A DNA stretch of 64,000 nt from NCBI RefSeq assembly GCF_001434895.1, contig NZ_AZEE01000028.1, positions 614,983 through 678,982 of the forward strand. Direction: 5' to 3'. A program made the position numbers and the translations under genes. The DNA comes from Secundilactobacillus odoratitofui DSM 19909 = JCM 15043. Lineage in GTDB: Bacteria > Bacillota > Bacilli > Lactobacillales > Lactobacillaceae. Shown here in pieces: positions 51,954 to 60,674 of the stretch (position 1 is its first letter; each line of letters starts with the position of its first letter). A model generated the notes under the pieces. The model was not told where the DNA came from, did not search any database, and saw nothing but the letters and a program-made list of their open reading frames with translations.

Positions 51954-51996
51954 TTTAATTCTCCTTACAACTTAAATGTTATAAAAGACACCGCAT

Positions 51997-52139
51997 AAAA
52001 AAACGCAACCCCTCGGTGTCAACACGGCGAGGAACTGCGTTAATGAAGTGCAAATTCGACAGTGGCTGACGATTTCTCGACATCCGCTCCCGAACGATTT
52101 CTCAACAGATAATATAACGCGAATCACCGGATAATGCAA
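51997..52139 (-). ncRNA. Leader RNA or sRNA upstream of trmL, ending in a terminator
   Basis: On the minus strand a good promoter is present: TTGCAT (52134-52139), 17 bases, TATATT (52111-52116). Transcription should start near 52104. The RNA would hold two copies of GAGAAATCGT (52094-52103 and 52069-52078) and end in a strong hairpin (AACGCA...CCTCG...CGAGG...TGCGTT) with seven T at 51997-52003. The trmL ribosome site follows 33 bases later. It is either an attenuator for trmL or an independent ~105-nt sRNA. I do not recognise it as a known riboswitch, T-box, SRP or 6S RNA. Confidence 0.6.
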
Positions 52140-52161
52140 GCAAATTTCACAACACGTCAAA

Positions 52162-52206
52162 TCGACACGCTTTTCGAATTATTGGTATAATAACATGATA
52201 TCATGT
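52162..52206 (+). promoter_or_regulatory. cutC promoter with a palindrome over the start site
   Basis: A -35-like TCGACA (52162-52167), 18 bases and a perfect -10 TATAAT (52186-52191) are followed at once by the 14-bp palindrome ACATGATATCATGT (52193-52206). A repressor site there would block initiation. It is not the CopY cop box (TACANNTGTA). Confidence 0.62.
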
Positions 52207-52237
52207 GAATCTGCGGACTTGAAAGGAGTTTTCAATT

Positions 52238-52849
52238 TTGAAAATCACTGAACCACTTATCACAACTTACAATCAATTATCACAGGTAACACTCAAGCCG
52301 GCAACTGGGGTTACGCTCGCAGATAATTTGGCCGAAGGTGGCACCACCCCTAGTAAGGGCACCATTGCTGAAGCAACCCTCTACGCTCATGATCACGATG
52401 CGTCAATTAACGTCTTAGTTCGTCCTCGTGGTGGTGTAAGTCATTATACTGACCCTGAATTAAAGATCATGGAAGCTGATGTTTTGGAAGCCCAACAACT
52501 TGGTGCTGATGGCGTGACGTTTGGTGCCACCACCGACGCTGGCGACCTAGATCGTGAAGGCCTTAATAATTTAATTGCAGCGGCTGGTGGTTTAAGTATC
52601 ACGTTTGGTACCGCCATCGATGACGTGTCTGACGACCAGCTCGCAAATGCGGTGAGTTGGTTAGCCGCAAACGGCGTCGAAAAAGTGTTAACTGCCAAGC
52701 TAGCAGCAAACGACTTACCACGGTTATCGCAGCTGAACAATTTATGCCAAGAAAACGGCCTGCAACTCATTGCATTGGCGAAGACTGCAGAACAACTTGC
52801 CTCGGTTGCTGATCAGCTCAAACTCGGTTATTTTTTATTGCCAGCCTAA
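52238..52849 (+). CDS. cutC: CutC-family protein
   Basis: 203 residues, start TTG at 52238 with GAAAGGAG upstream. It is a TIM-barrel protein with LADNLAEGGTTPSKGTI, INVLVRPRGG, the glycine-rich ADGVTFGATTDAGDLD and ITFGTAIDDVSD. CutC was described as a copper homeostasis protein, but the catalytic role is uncertain in bacteria. It stands alone on the plus strand with its own promoter and a terminator behind it. Confidence 0.88.
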   Translation: MKITEPLITTYNQLSQVTLKPATGVTLADNLAEGGTTPSKGTIAEATLYAHDHDASINVLVRPRGGVSHYTDPELKIMEADVLEAQQLGADGVTFGATTDAGDLDREGLNNLIAAAGGLSITFGTAIDDVSDDQLANAVSWLAANGVEKVLTAKLAANDLPRLSQLNNLCQENGLQLIALAKTAEQLASVADQLKLGYFLLPA

Positions 52850-52922
52850 CTGAACAGCACAACACAACGATAACGTTTTGATGCTGACTGGCAACGATAA
52901 CCAGTCGATTCAACTTAGAGAT

Positions 52923-52977
52923 AAAAAATGAGCGTCAGGTACAACTCTTACGTAGAGTCATACCTAATGCTCATTTT
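52923..52977. terminator. Bidirectional terminator between cutC and rluD-like gene
   Basis: A long inverted repeat (AATGAGC...AGGTA...ACTCT / AGAGT...TACCT...GCTCATT) has T-runs on both ends. It serves converging cutC and the pseudouridine synthase gene. Confidence 0.85.
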
Positions 52978-52978
52978 A

Positions 52979-53884
52979 TTATGCGTTGAGTTGAGATTCG
53001 TTGATGATCAAGTTAGCTAAATCATCAGGTAATGGTGCATAACAGGTCACCTGCCGTTGTTCAAACGGATTAAAAAAGCTTACCGAAGCACAGTGCAGGG
53101 CCTGGCGGTCGATCCATGGATTCGATTGCTGACCGTATAAGAAATCGCCCACTAATGGATGACCAATGCTTGCTAAGTGCACGCGAATTTGATGAGTTCG
53201 CCCAGTATGCAGGCGCACCCGCAATAAACTGCAAGCTGCCATTTGTTTAACCACCCAATATTCAGTTTGAGCAGTCTTGCCCGTTTTAGCGACCGTTCGT
53301 TTAATAAACGAACCGGGTTGCCGACCAATTGGTTGATCAATCAGCTCATGACGCTGTCTAAATTGACCAGTTGCCACGCACAGGTAAGTCTTACGCAAAG
53401 CGTGCTGTTTCAACTGCGTATCTAACACTGTATGAGCAAAGTGGTGCTTAGCAAAAATAACGGCACCGCTAGTTTCTCGATCCAATCGAGTCACAATGTG
53501 AGTCACTTGACTAGCAGCGTTGGTGCGTTCAAGGTACCCCTTCACTCGGTTGACCATCGTATCATCGGGATACAAGTGGGAAGGCACAGAGGCCACTTTT
53601 GCGGGTTTATTGACGACCAGAAAATGCGCATCTTCATATAGGATCTCCAGCGGCGTTGGTGACGCGACAATCGAGTCACTGCCAACTTCGGGTGGTAATG
53701 TCACCTCGAGCCATTGTCCGGTTACCATTTTATACGTCACGCGAACTGACTCACCGCCGACTTTGATATCGCCACCATTAAATTTAATTTGCTTCAGTAG
53801 CGTTCGACTGATCCCCTGTTGTCGCATGAACGTTCGCACGTATATTGGCTCGAAGCCTTGATACTGCCAGGAAAAATTAATCAA
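52979..53884 (-). CDS. Pseudouridine synthase, RluD/RsuA-large family
   Basis: 301 residues, start TTG at 53884 with GGGGTGAAG upstream. An N-terminal S4-like region (LLKQIKFNGGDIKVGGESV) is followed by the catalytic domain. The key motif is VTRLDRETSGAVIFAKH with the catalytic Asp, and TGRTHQIRVHLASIGHPLVGD is further on. It isomerises uridines in ribosomal RNA. Its position after nadK with a start overlap is the YjbO arrangement of Bacillus. Which sites it modifies is not predictable. Confidence 0.93.
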   Translation of the reverse strand: MINFSWQYQGFEPIYVRTFMRQQGISRTLLKQIKFNGGDIKVGGESVRVTYKMVTGQWLEVTLPPEVGSDSIVASPTPLEILYEDAHFLVVNKPAKVASVPSHLYPDDTMVNRVKGYLERTNAASQVTHIVTRLDRETSGAVIFAKHHFAHTVLDTQLKQHALRKTYLCVATGQFRQRHELIDQPIGRQPGSFIKRTVAKTGKTAQTEYWVVKQMAACSLLRVRLHTGRTHQIRVHLASIGHPLVGDFLYGQQSNPWIDRQALHCASVSFFNPFEQRQVTCYAPLPDDLANLIINESQLNA

Positions 53885-54680
53885 GCGGCTTCACCCCAAT
53901 AAAGGACTCAGACACTCGCTTCCAAAACTGCGTGTGTCGATACTGGGCAAAGGCGATACGCTGCGTAGCAATTTTAAATGACATTGATCGAATCGCCCGG
54001 TTGCCGATCACCTTTTGATCACACGTCATCAAATTTTCTTTGGAGTGAACTGGTTCAACCCGAACCGACTCGTTTGGCGAAATAATGATTGGTGAGCCAA
54101 GTGTTCGAAAGACGCGATTATTGATTGACGCAATCTCAGAAACTTGAACCACATCTAACTCTGAGCTGATGACAGCACCACCGGTCGACTTGTTGTATGC
54201 GGTTGAACCAGTTGGCGTGGAGACACAGAGACCGTCACCACGAAATAGTTCGAATAATTGGTCTTTAATGTAGACATTGGCAAGCATGGTGCCAGTCACC
54301 TTTTTGATGGTTGATTCATTCAACGCCAGCAACTGCTCATGGACACCGTTAGTATAGTCAATTTGGATATCCAATAGTGGATAGCTAACACTTTGACCGT
54401 TATCATGTACCAAACTATCTACCAGTTGGTCAACTTCATAGTCGCGCCAATCGGTATAAAAACCCAAGTGACCCGTATGAATGCCGACAAAGCGAACACT
54501 ATCCAGTTGAGATTCATAATGATGAAAGGCAGACAATAAAGTACCATCACCACCAACAGTAATGACAATATCAGGTCTGTCATCATCCAATTTCAGGCCA
54601 ACTGCCTTAATTTTAGACCGCAACGCGTTGGAAACCTGCGTGGAAGCCTGTCCAGAATTACTAAAAATACCAACTTTCAT
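53877..54680 (-). CDS. nadK: NAD kinase
   Basis: 267 residues. The hallmark motifs are GGDGTLLSAFHHY and the ATP-binding NEST segment (LLALNESTIKK), followed by DGLCVSTPTGSTAYNKSTGG. It makes NADP from NAD. The start shares its first base with the relQ stop (TAATG). The rluD-like gene starts inside its last codons, so three genes are translationally linked: relQ-nadK-rluD. Confidence 0.97.
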   Translation of the reverse strand: MKVGIFSNSGQASTQVSNALRSKIKAVGLKLDDDRPDIVITVGGDGTLLSAFHHYESQLDSVRFVGIHTGHLGFYTDWRDYEVDQLVDSLVHDNGQSVSYPLLDIQIDYTNGVHEQLLALNESTIKKVTGTMLANVYIKDQLFELFRGDGLCVSTPTGSTAYNKSTGGAVISSELDVVQVSEIASINNRVFRTLGSPIIISPNESVRVEPVHSKENLMTCDQKVIGNRAIRSMSFKIATQRIAFAQYRHTQFWKRVSESFIGVKPLD

Positions 54681-55336
54681 TACTCATCGTCCCTCTTTTT
54701 ATGTTCAGATTGCTCTGGACGTTTGCCATAGGAAAATAGGTGCTGTGCTTCTTGGATTTCTTCTCGAATCTCAGACATTTCAGTATCAAGCTTGAAGGCG
54801 GCTTCTGCGGCTCGCTGAAGCCGGGCACTTAGTTCTTCAGGAAAATCACCTTGGTATTTGTAATTCAACGAATGTTCGATGGTTGCCCAGAAGTTCATTG
54901 CTAGCGTTCGCACCTGAACCTCGGCCAAAATCTTTTTCTCTCCAGTCACCATTTGGACTGGATATTCGATGACGATATGATATGATCGATAACCGCTTGG
55001 CTTTTCATTATGAATGTAGTCTCGTTCTTCTAGAATCGTCAGGTCTGACCGTTTCCGGAGTAGATCAACGACTTGGTAAATATCTTCCACGAACTGACAC
55101 ATGATTCGTAGACCTGCGATATCTTGCATATCTTGCTCCAAGCGCTCCTCAGAGACGTGTCGCCGAGTCATTTTTTCTTTAATACTATCAACGGGCTTGA
55201 CCCTACCCGTCACAAATTCGATTGGTGGACGCTGATTGTGATTTTGAAATTGCTTGCGCATCCCCCGTAATTTCACTTTTAATTCATCAACTGCCTGATT
55301 ATAAGGCAGTAAAAAATGATCCCAGTTTTCAATCAA
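54680..55336 (-). CDS. relQ: Small alarmone synthetase RelQ (GTP pyrophosphokinase)
   Basis: About 218 residues from a TTG at 55336 with AGAGGTG upstream; the in-frame GTG at 55345 lies inside this ribosome site. It is a single RelA/SpoT synthetase domain with no hydrolase or TGS parts. Residues include KLRGMRKQF, FVTGRVK, DIAGLRIMCQFVEDIY and the synthetase motif PSGYRSYHIVIEYPV. It makes (p)ppGpp and pGpp. It is transcribed with nadK. The acidic/basic C-terminal tail is typical. Confidence 0.94.
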   Translation of the reverse strand: MIENWDHFLLPYNQAVDELKVKLRGMRKQFQNHNQRPPIEFVTGRVKPVDSIKEKMTRRHVSEERLEQDMQDIAGLRIMCQFVEDIYQVVDLLRKRSDLTILEERDYIHNEKPSGYRSYHIVIEYPVQMVTGEKKILAEVQVRTLAMNFWATIEHSLNYKYQGDFPEELSARLQRAAEAAFKLDTEMSEIREEIQEAQHLFSYGKRPEQSEHKKRDDE

Positions 55337-55563
55337 GCTATTCACCTCTAATGGTTTCGGTTGTTTGTTGATTGTTTTACAAACAGGTATTATTTTAGCA
55401 TTGCCACTAGCCTTGAATCAAGCACACCGCTGTTAAATCAATTCGAGACTGCCAAGGACTGTGTACAACTCAAAATCCTTGCAATTCCCTCAAAATGCTA
55501 TATGATTATTTTTGAACTGATGGTCGTTTACTCAGTAACGACTAAATAATGGAGGAAATTACT

Positions 55564-56181
55564 TTGCTAGAAGTATATCTATTTATAAACCCATTAGGCA
55601 GTCGCTGTATGAAGTCGGAAAAGTGTATTTTACGTCTCGCCGATTCTATCTTCGGCGATATTTCCTATCAATTTATTCCGCTACTTAATCCGCAAATCAT
55701 TGATCAGCACTTAAAAGTGACGAATCAAGACTGCCATAATCTCGACTTACGCAACCAACAATTTAACTTACATTACCGCATTATTCTAGACTATAAGGCT
55801 GCCCTTTTTCAGGGAAAGAAAAAGGGACGTTTATTCTTATTGAATTTACAAGCCCAACTCGTTGACGATGGACGTCCTTACTCTGAAGAATTAGTCCTTG
55901 AAGTCGCACAGCAAGTTCACTTGGATATGCCGATGTTTTTGGAAGATCGTCAATCGGAATTAGCGAAACGTGCTTTTAAGGCCGATCAACGCTTAGCTTC
56001 TGAGATGAAAGTCGTCGATCCTTCCACGGCAATTTTATACAACGCTGACGTATCAGACTGTGGTCTCATGCTTAATGACGTGACGTATCAAAGTCTGTAC
56101 GAGATTTGTGAAAACAATGGTTTGCTCGCCAAACGCGCCTTAGCTCACCAAAAGGACTTTCCCAATTTACACGTTTTGTAG
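55564..56181 (+). CDS. spxH: SpxH (YjbH) adaptor, thioredoxin-fold protein
   Basis: About 205 residues from a TTG at 55564 placed 8 bases after GGAGG; an ATG at 55549 overlaps that ribosome site. It is a DsbA-like fold with a long alpha-helical region. In other Firmicutes SpxH delivers Spx to ClpXP. Its thioredoxin-like motif region reads INPLGSRCMKSE, with one cysteine (C15) instead of CxxC. It is close to spx and mecA, and diverges from relQ. The terminal sequence after ~180 is variable. Confidence 0.86.
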   Translation: MLEVYLFINPLGSRCMKSEKCILRLADSIFGDISYQFIPLLNPQIIDQHLKVTNQDCHNLDLRNQQFNLHYRIILDYKAALFQGKKKGRLFLLNLQAQLVDDGRPYSEELVLEVAQQVHLDMPMFLEDRQSELAKRAFKADQRLASEMKVVDPSTAILYNADVSDCGLMLNDVTYQSLYEICENNGLLAKRALAHQKDFPNLHVL

Positions 56182-56210
56182 CAGATGTCGCAGTTTTTAA
56201 AATTTGTAGC

Positions 56211-56243
56211 AAAAAAGCAACCTGATTTCAGGTTGCTTTTTTT
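56211..56243. terminator. Bidirectional terminator between spxH and pepF
   Basis: AAAAAAGCAACCTGA and its perfect complement form a compact stem with T-runs on both strands, between the converging genes. Confidence 0.9.
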
Positions 56244-56278
56244 GATTTAAGTCATGGTATTTTTTAGCTTCAATGACG

Positions 56279-58102
56279 CTAGTGGTTCTCATTGACCAGT
56301 GTGCTAAATTGATCCAGCCGTTTCTCGAAGGCTGCAAATGCTTGATCGAGGTAGGCCACTTGAGTCATATCAACACCAGCCCGCTTCATCACTTCAATAG
56401 GGTAGTCAGAACTACCTGACTTCAAGTAATTGAGATAGTCATTGCGTTTGGCTTCATCACCACTTAAAATTCGTGACGCAAGTGTATTAGCGGCTGCAAA
56501 CCCCGTTGCATATTGATAAACGTAATAATTGTAGTAGAAATGTGGGATTCGTGACCATTCATCAGCGATTTCAGGATCAGAAATCACATCATCGCCATAA
56601 TAAGTTTGATTTAGCTTTAAGTAATACTCACTTAGAAAATCTGCCGTCAATGGCTGACCGGCTGCGTCCTGTTGGTGAATAAAGTGCTCGAATTCAGCAA
56701 ATTGCGTTTGCCGATAAACAGTCCCCTTAAAGCCATCCAGATAATGGTTTAAGATGTAAGCTTGGGTCGCCTTGTCCGGGTACTTTTTTAACAGATAATC
56801 CGTCAGCAGCGTTTCGTTAGTTGTCGAAGCAATTTCAGCGACGAAGATTGCGTAATCACCATATTGATAAGGCTGGTTGTGCGTCGTATAGTAGCTGTGC
56901 ATACTGTGTCCCATTTCATGCACAAGCGTGAACAGACTCTCTAAGTTATCTTGCCAGTTCAACAAAATATACGGGGCCGTATCATACATACCTGACGAAT
57001 AGGCGCCTGATCGCTTACCTTTATTTTCAACCACATCGATCCAGTGTGAATCAAAAGCTTCCTTAACGTGGCTGATATAATCCGGACCCAACACAGCTAG
57101 TGCCTTAAGTGCCTCTTCTTTAGCTTCTTCAAACGTATAAGATAATTCCGGCACACCAGCAATCGGTGTGTACAAATCATACATATGCAATTCTGGTAAA
57201 TTTAAGATTTGGCGGCGTATACCCACGTATCGGTGAAGTAATGGTAAGTGCTCATGGACACTGGTCACTAAACTATCAAACACCGATTCGTCAATGTGAT
57301 TACTGCTCATGGCGGCTTGACGCGCATCTTGATAATGGTGAACGTTAGCACTAAAATTATGCGTTTTAACGTTACCAGAAAGCGTTGCAGCCAACGTGTG
57401 TCTGAACTGATGGTAGACTGAGTAAAGTTGTTTAAACGCCATTTTTCGGACTTCAGGCTTGGTAGATTGAATCAACTGATCATAAACACCTTGTGATAAT
57501 TGAACCGTTTGCCCATCATCGTCTTCAACGATTGGAAATTCCAAATCAGCATCGTTTAAAACACTGAAGGTATTACTTGATGCACCTAATGCATCGCCGG
57601 CCTTAGCAAGTAATTCCTCTGCTGCTGGGCTCAAGACGTGTTCACGGGCATCCGTAATGGTGTGGATATAGTGAACATACGGTTTTAATTTGGGTTCAGT
57701 GACTAACCAACGATTAAGCTCATCAGCATCAACTGCTAATAATTCCGGATCAAACCAAGCAATCTGACTTTCAAGTTGTGTCAGTAAGTGCTGTGTCCGG
57801 CCACTCAACGCCTGATTGGCAGCATCAGAAGTATCTTGATCATGCTTTAAAGAGGCATATACATAGAGTTTTTCTGCGGGCCGAATCACCGTTAAAATCG
57901 CCTCAATCACACTGACGAGTTCCTTTGGTCCTGCCTTCAGACGACCTTGCTGTTGGCTCAAAGCAGCAATCTGTGCTGAAACCTGCTCAAACAACTGATC
58001 AAAAGCAGCCTGATTTTCAAAAATGGGGGTTAAATCCCAAGTCAAATCGGGGTCAACTTCGGCACGCGTTGGTAATTGTTTTACATCTGCCAATGACAAC
58101 AC
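56279..58102 (-). CDS. pepF: Oligoendopeptidase F
   Basis: 607 residues, an M3-family metallopeptidase. The zinc motif is in TLVHEMGHSMHSYY (HExxH), and the third zinc ligand is in the downstream FVAEIASTTNETLL. The N-terminal domain (~1-200) is alpha-helical and there is no signal peptide, so it degrades peptides in the cytosol. It lies after coiA, as in Bacillus yjbF-yjbG and lactococci. Confidence 0.96.
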   Translation of the reverse strand: MLSLADVKQLPTRAEVDPDLTWDLTPIFENQAAFDQLFEQVSAQIAALSQQQGRLKAGPKELVSVIEAILTVIRPAEKLYVYASLKHDQDTSDAANQALSGRTQHLLTQLESQIAWFDPELLAVDADELNRWLVTEPKLKPYVHYIHTITDAREHVLSPAAEELLAKAGDALGASSNTFSVLNDADLEFPIVEDDDGQTVQLSQGVYDQLIQSTKPEVRKMAFKQLYSVYHQFRHTLAATLSGNVKTHNFSANVHHYQDARQAAMSSNHIDESVFDSLVTSVHEHLPLLHRYVGIRRQILNLPELHMYDLYTPIAGVPELSYTFEEAKEEALKALAVLGPDYISHVKEAFDSHWIDVVENKGKRSGAYSSGMYDTAPYILLNWQDNLESLFTLVHEMGHSMHSYYTTHNQPYQYGDYAIFVAEIASTTNETLLTDYLLKKYPDKATQAYILNHYLDGFKGTVYRQTQFAEFEHFIHQQDAAGQPLTADFLSEYYLKLNQTYYGDDVISDPEIADEWSRIPHFYYNYYVYQYATGFAAANTLASRILSGDEAKRNDYLNYLKSGSSDYPIEVMKRAGVDMTQVAYLDQAFAAFEKRLDQFSTLVNENH

Positions 58103-58160
58103 TTCCCTTTACTTAATGTTATTCAAATAAATGTCACGTTGTTAGCTTACCACATGGTCG

Positions 58161-59198
58161 TCATCGCTGGGCAAGTATTTGCAACTGATCATCTCCGATG
58201 GCTAACACATACTGATGACCAATCAGCCATTCTTGCCAATCACTCATCACCTGTTGCCAGCAAGTTGTGACCCAGCTAGGTTCACACTGAACTAACTGGG
58301 TGGCCGTCAATTGAGTCATCACTAAATCACACCACACACTTAGTTGAGACTTTGAAATCACGGTTCCAACCGGTTGCTCCAATAACAGGATTAACATGAG
58401 TCCCGCCCACAAGACTGGTGGTTCACAAATCAAAGGTGCTTTAAACGTAAATGAAAAACAACTCGTGGGTATCGTCTGTAAAAGACCACGGTGTTGATAA
58501 CAAAAGGTTTGTAATTTGGTCCATTTATTTGTGCGGTAATACAAACCCATTTGAATTTGCTTTTGGAACTGCTTGACCAACCCCTCCTGAGATGGCTGTG
58601 AGGCAGTCTGCGGTCGATTTTCAAGCGTCGTTTGATAATGCAGTCGTGCCTGGACCGTAAAAACAATGTGGTGTCTAATTTCAAGTTGTTGGGTTGGGCC
58701 ATGCCAAAATAATAAGTGCCACCCCCACTTAGACGAATATCGTAACCATGCTTGCGCCTGGGTGATGGTATCGATGTGCTGATAGTTTGGTCCTAACACC
58801 CACACAACGGGTATATCGACGCGACGATACCCAGCCGTCCGTGATTGTAAACGAGCCACAGAAATTGTGGCACATTGATACTCAATGGCAAGGATGCTCG
58901 AATCGCGATATAACATTAAATCTGGTCGCTGTTGAATGCTGGCAATATACGGTTCTAATTTGACCCGGTGGGTGCCAAGGTAGGTGGCTAATTGCCATTT
59001 GCCCATCAGATGTGTTTGACTCTCGGCTTCCGAAAATACTTGGCATTTGGTTTTGGTCCGGTGGGCAAAATGGGCGATCATTTTGGTGCCACGTTTTAAA
59101 ATGACCGAACTGCCACAGCCGGGGCAATAATAACGGGCCTGTCGGTTTGCCTTTTTGGCAACGACTTGACGCTTTTGAGTTGAATGGGCAACTAACAT
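58161..59198 (-). CDS. coiA: Competence-family protein CoiA
   Basis: 345 residues from the ATG at 59198, with AAAGGGGAAG upstream; the annotated longer frame begins before this site. N-terminal zinc-binding-like cysteines are in YYCPGCGSS. The restriction-nuclease-like core has RPDLMLYRDSSILAIEYQ with Asp, Glu and Gln in the expected order (PD...AIEYQ). CoiA promotes recombination during transformation. No other competence genes are in the window, and competence of this organism is not shown by the sequence. Confidence 0.85.
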   Translation of the reverse strand: MLVAHSTQKRQVVAKKANRQARYYCPGCGSSVILKRGTKMIAHFAHRTKTKCQVFSEAESQTHLMGKWQLATYLGTHRVKLEPYIASIQQRPDLMLYRDSSILAIEYQCATISVARLQSRTAGYRRVDIPVVWVLGPNYQHIDTITQAQAWLRYSSKWGWHLLFWHGPTQQLEIRHHIVFTVQARLHYQTTLENRPQTASQPSQEGLVKQFQKQIQMGLYYRTNKWTKLQTFCYQHRGLLQTIPTSCFSFTFKAPLICEPPVLWAGLMLILLLEQPVGTVISKSQLSVWCDLVMTQLTATQLVQCEPSWVTTCWQQVMSDWQEWLIGHQYVLAIGDDQLQILAQR

Positions 59199-59235
59199 CG
59201 AACTTCCCCTTTCCTGATCTAATACCAAACTACGC

Positions 59236-59270
59236 AAAAAAGCCACTGAGAATTGCTTCTCAGTGGCTTA
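59236..59270 (-). terminator. Terminator after mecA
   Basis: AAGCCACTGAGAA and its complement form a 13-bp stem and six T on the minus strand. It lies 10 bases after the mecA stop. It may also affect the promoter of coiA, which lies next to it. Confidence 0.88.
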
Positions 59271-59279
59271 AATGATTCA

Positions 59280-59984
59280 TCATGCATTAAAGTAACGGCG
59301 GGTTAACTCAAGCGCACTTTGCGCCATGAGCTTTTTTCCGTGTTCATCAAGAACATCGGCGGTAATCTTCGTTCTTTGCGCATATTCATAAGCAACAGCC
59401 AGCTCATCTTTGATGCTTTCTGGTGATGCTTCATTAACTCTAAAAATCAGTTCCAAATAATAATCGTTTTGATAATAAAACAGGTTTGAGGCCACTTCGG
59501 ATAGTTTCAATGCTTGCGCAATTGAAATCATATCCTCAAAATCATGAAGTTTCAACACCGTTGTGTGCAGTGGTGAAGCCTTAGACATGGTCTGTTCTGT
59601 CGGCTGCGTATCGGCCTCGTCAGAATTTTGACCATCATCCGTCTGCATTAACTGTTGTTTTAAGAAATCGGGCACTTCATCTTCGTTAACCATCTCAACA
59701 TCAGGACCCTCATCAGTCTCGTTCTCATCAAGTGGATCATCATCCGATCCACCTTTACTGATAAACAGCTCAAGTCCGTTTCGATTCGGTAAGACCTGAA
59801 AAGTCACGGCATCCGTTTCTTGAAATTGATGATCGACGTCAACTTCCTCTAAGATACTATAGAAAAAGTTTTCAATTTGCTTGTGGTTACCAAGCAGATC
59901 AAGGACGGTTATCCCCCGTTGGGTTAAATCATCATTACCGATTAAAACGCGAATTGTGTTTTCGTTAATTCTTTCCATTTCCAT
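59280..59984 (-). CDS. mecA: Adaptor protein MecA
   Basis: 234 residues, start ATG with GAGGTG upstream. The N-terminal domain (MERINENTIRVLIGNDDL, ~1-80) recognises substrates. A long acidic low-complexity linker (~85-130) joins the C-terminal ClpC-binding domain (~140-234, with FYYQNDYYLELIF). It hands proteins such as ComK to ClpCP. It sits between spx and coiA, the classic Firmicute order. Confidence 0.95.
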   Translation of the reverse strand: MEMERINENTIRVLIGNDDLTQRGITVLDLLGNHKQIENFFYSILEEVDVDHQFQETDAVTFQVLPNRNGLELFISKGGSDDDPLDENETDEGPDVEMVNEDEVPDFLKQQLMQTDDGQNSDEADTQPTEQTMSKASPLHTTVLKLHDFEDMISIAQALKLSEVASNLFYYQNDYYLELIFRVNEASPESIKDELAVAYEYAQRTKITADVLDEHGKKLMAQSALELTRRYFNA

Positions 59985-60155
59985 GACCCAACACCTCTTT
60001 CTGCCCGCACCAAGATTTACCTACTGTTAATACTAAAGAATTTTACAGGTTTGTAAAGTATCTGGCTTAAATTTTCTCAGATTTTATTAGATATCTTATC
60101 GTAAAACCGGCCTTAGTTCAACTTTTGACATTTTTTAGTAAATGTTGCATGCAAT

Positions 60156-60560
60156 TTATAAGATATTTGCCGCTCGTTTGGCCTTTTCTAACTCCAACGT
60201 GCGAATATGACGCGGTAAAAATCGCCTAATTTCATCTTCATTAAAACCCACTTGTAAACGCTTATTATCAAAAATAATGGGTCGCCTCAACAATCCGGGA
60301 TGGGCAGTAATCAGATCAATCAACTGACTCACAGGTAGATTATCAAGGTCCATTGTTAGCTTTTGATAGTCCTTAGAGCGCTTAGAAATGATATCATCAG
60401 TGCCATTTTCAGTTAGTTGTAGAATCCACTTAAGTTGTTTGGCACTCGGCGCTTGCACAAAAATATTTTGCTCAACGAAGTCAACCTCGTGCTGTGCCAG
60501 CCATTTTTTAGCCTTTCGACAGGACGTGCAACTGGGTGAAGTATATAATGTGACCGTCAT
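60156..60560 (-). CDS. spx: Redox-sensing transcriptional regulator Spx
   Basis: 134 residues from the ATG at 60560, which has GGAGG upstream. ArsC/Spx fold with the redox disulfide CTSC (C11, C14 of this start). Further motifs are [11 protein letters not shown] and the RNA polymerase-binding region near LLRRPIIFD. It binds the alpha subunit C-terminal domain under thiol stress. It is encoded just upstream of mecA; SpxH would target it for ClpXP. Confidence 0.95.
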   Translation of the reverse strand: MTVTLYTSPSCTSCRKAKKWLAQHEVDFVEQNIFVQAPSAKQLKWILQLTENGTDDIISKRSKDYQKLTMDLDNLPVSQLIDLITAHPGLLRRPIIFDNKRLQVGFNEDEIRRFLPRHIRTLELEKAKRAANIL

Positions 60561-60674
60561 ATGAATAGCCTCCAAACTTATAAATTTGAGTGTTATTAAC
60601 TAGCTTTAGTATAACGAACCCAATCAAGTTTGAGCGCAGATTCATTGAAAGGTCACGAACTTCTTGACTTTCCG

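Noticed and set aside
51997..52110. SRP RNA, 6S RNA or T-box as identity of the trmL leader
   Set aside because: The SRP tetraloop domain, the T-box core and a 6S-like length are all absent.
51972..52160. 62-codon minus-strand frame over the trmL leader
   Set aside because: It spans the promoter and terminator, has no ribosome site and an unlikely Cys/Ile-rich composition. The RNA interpretation explains the region better.
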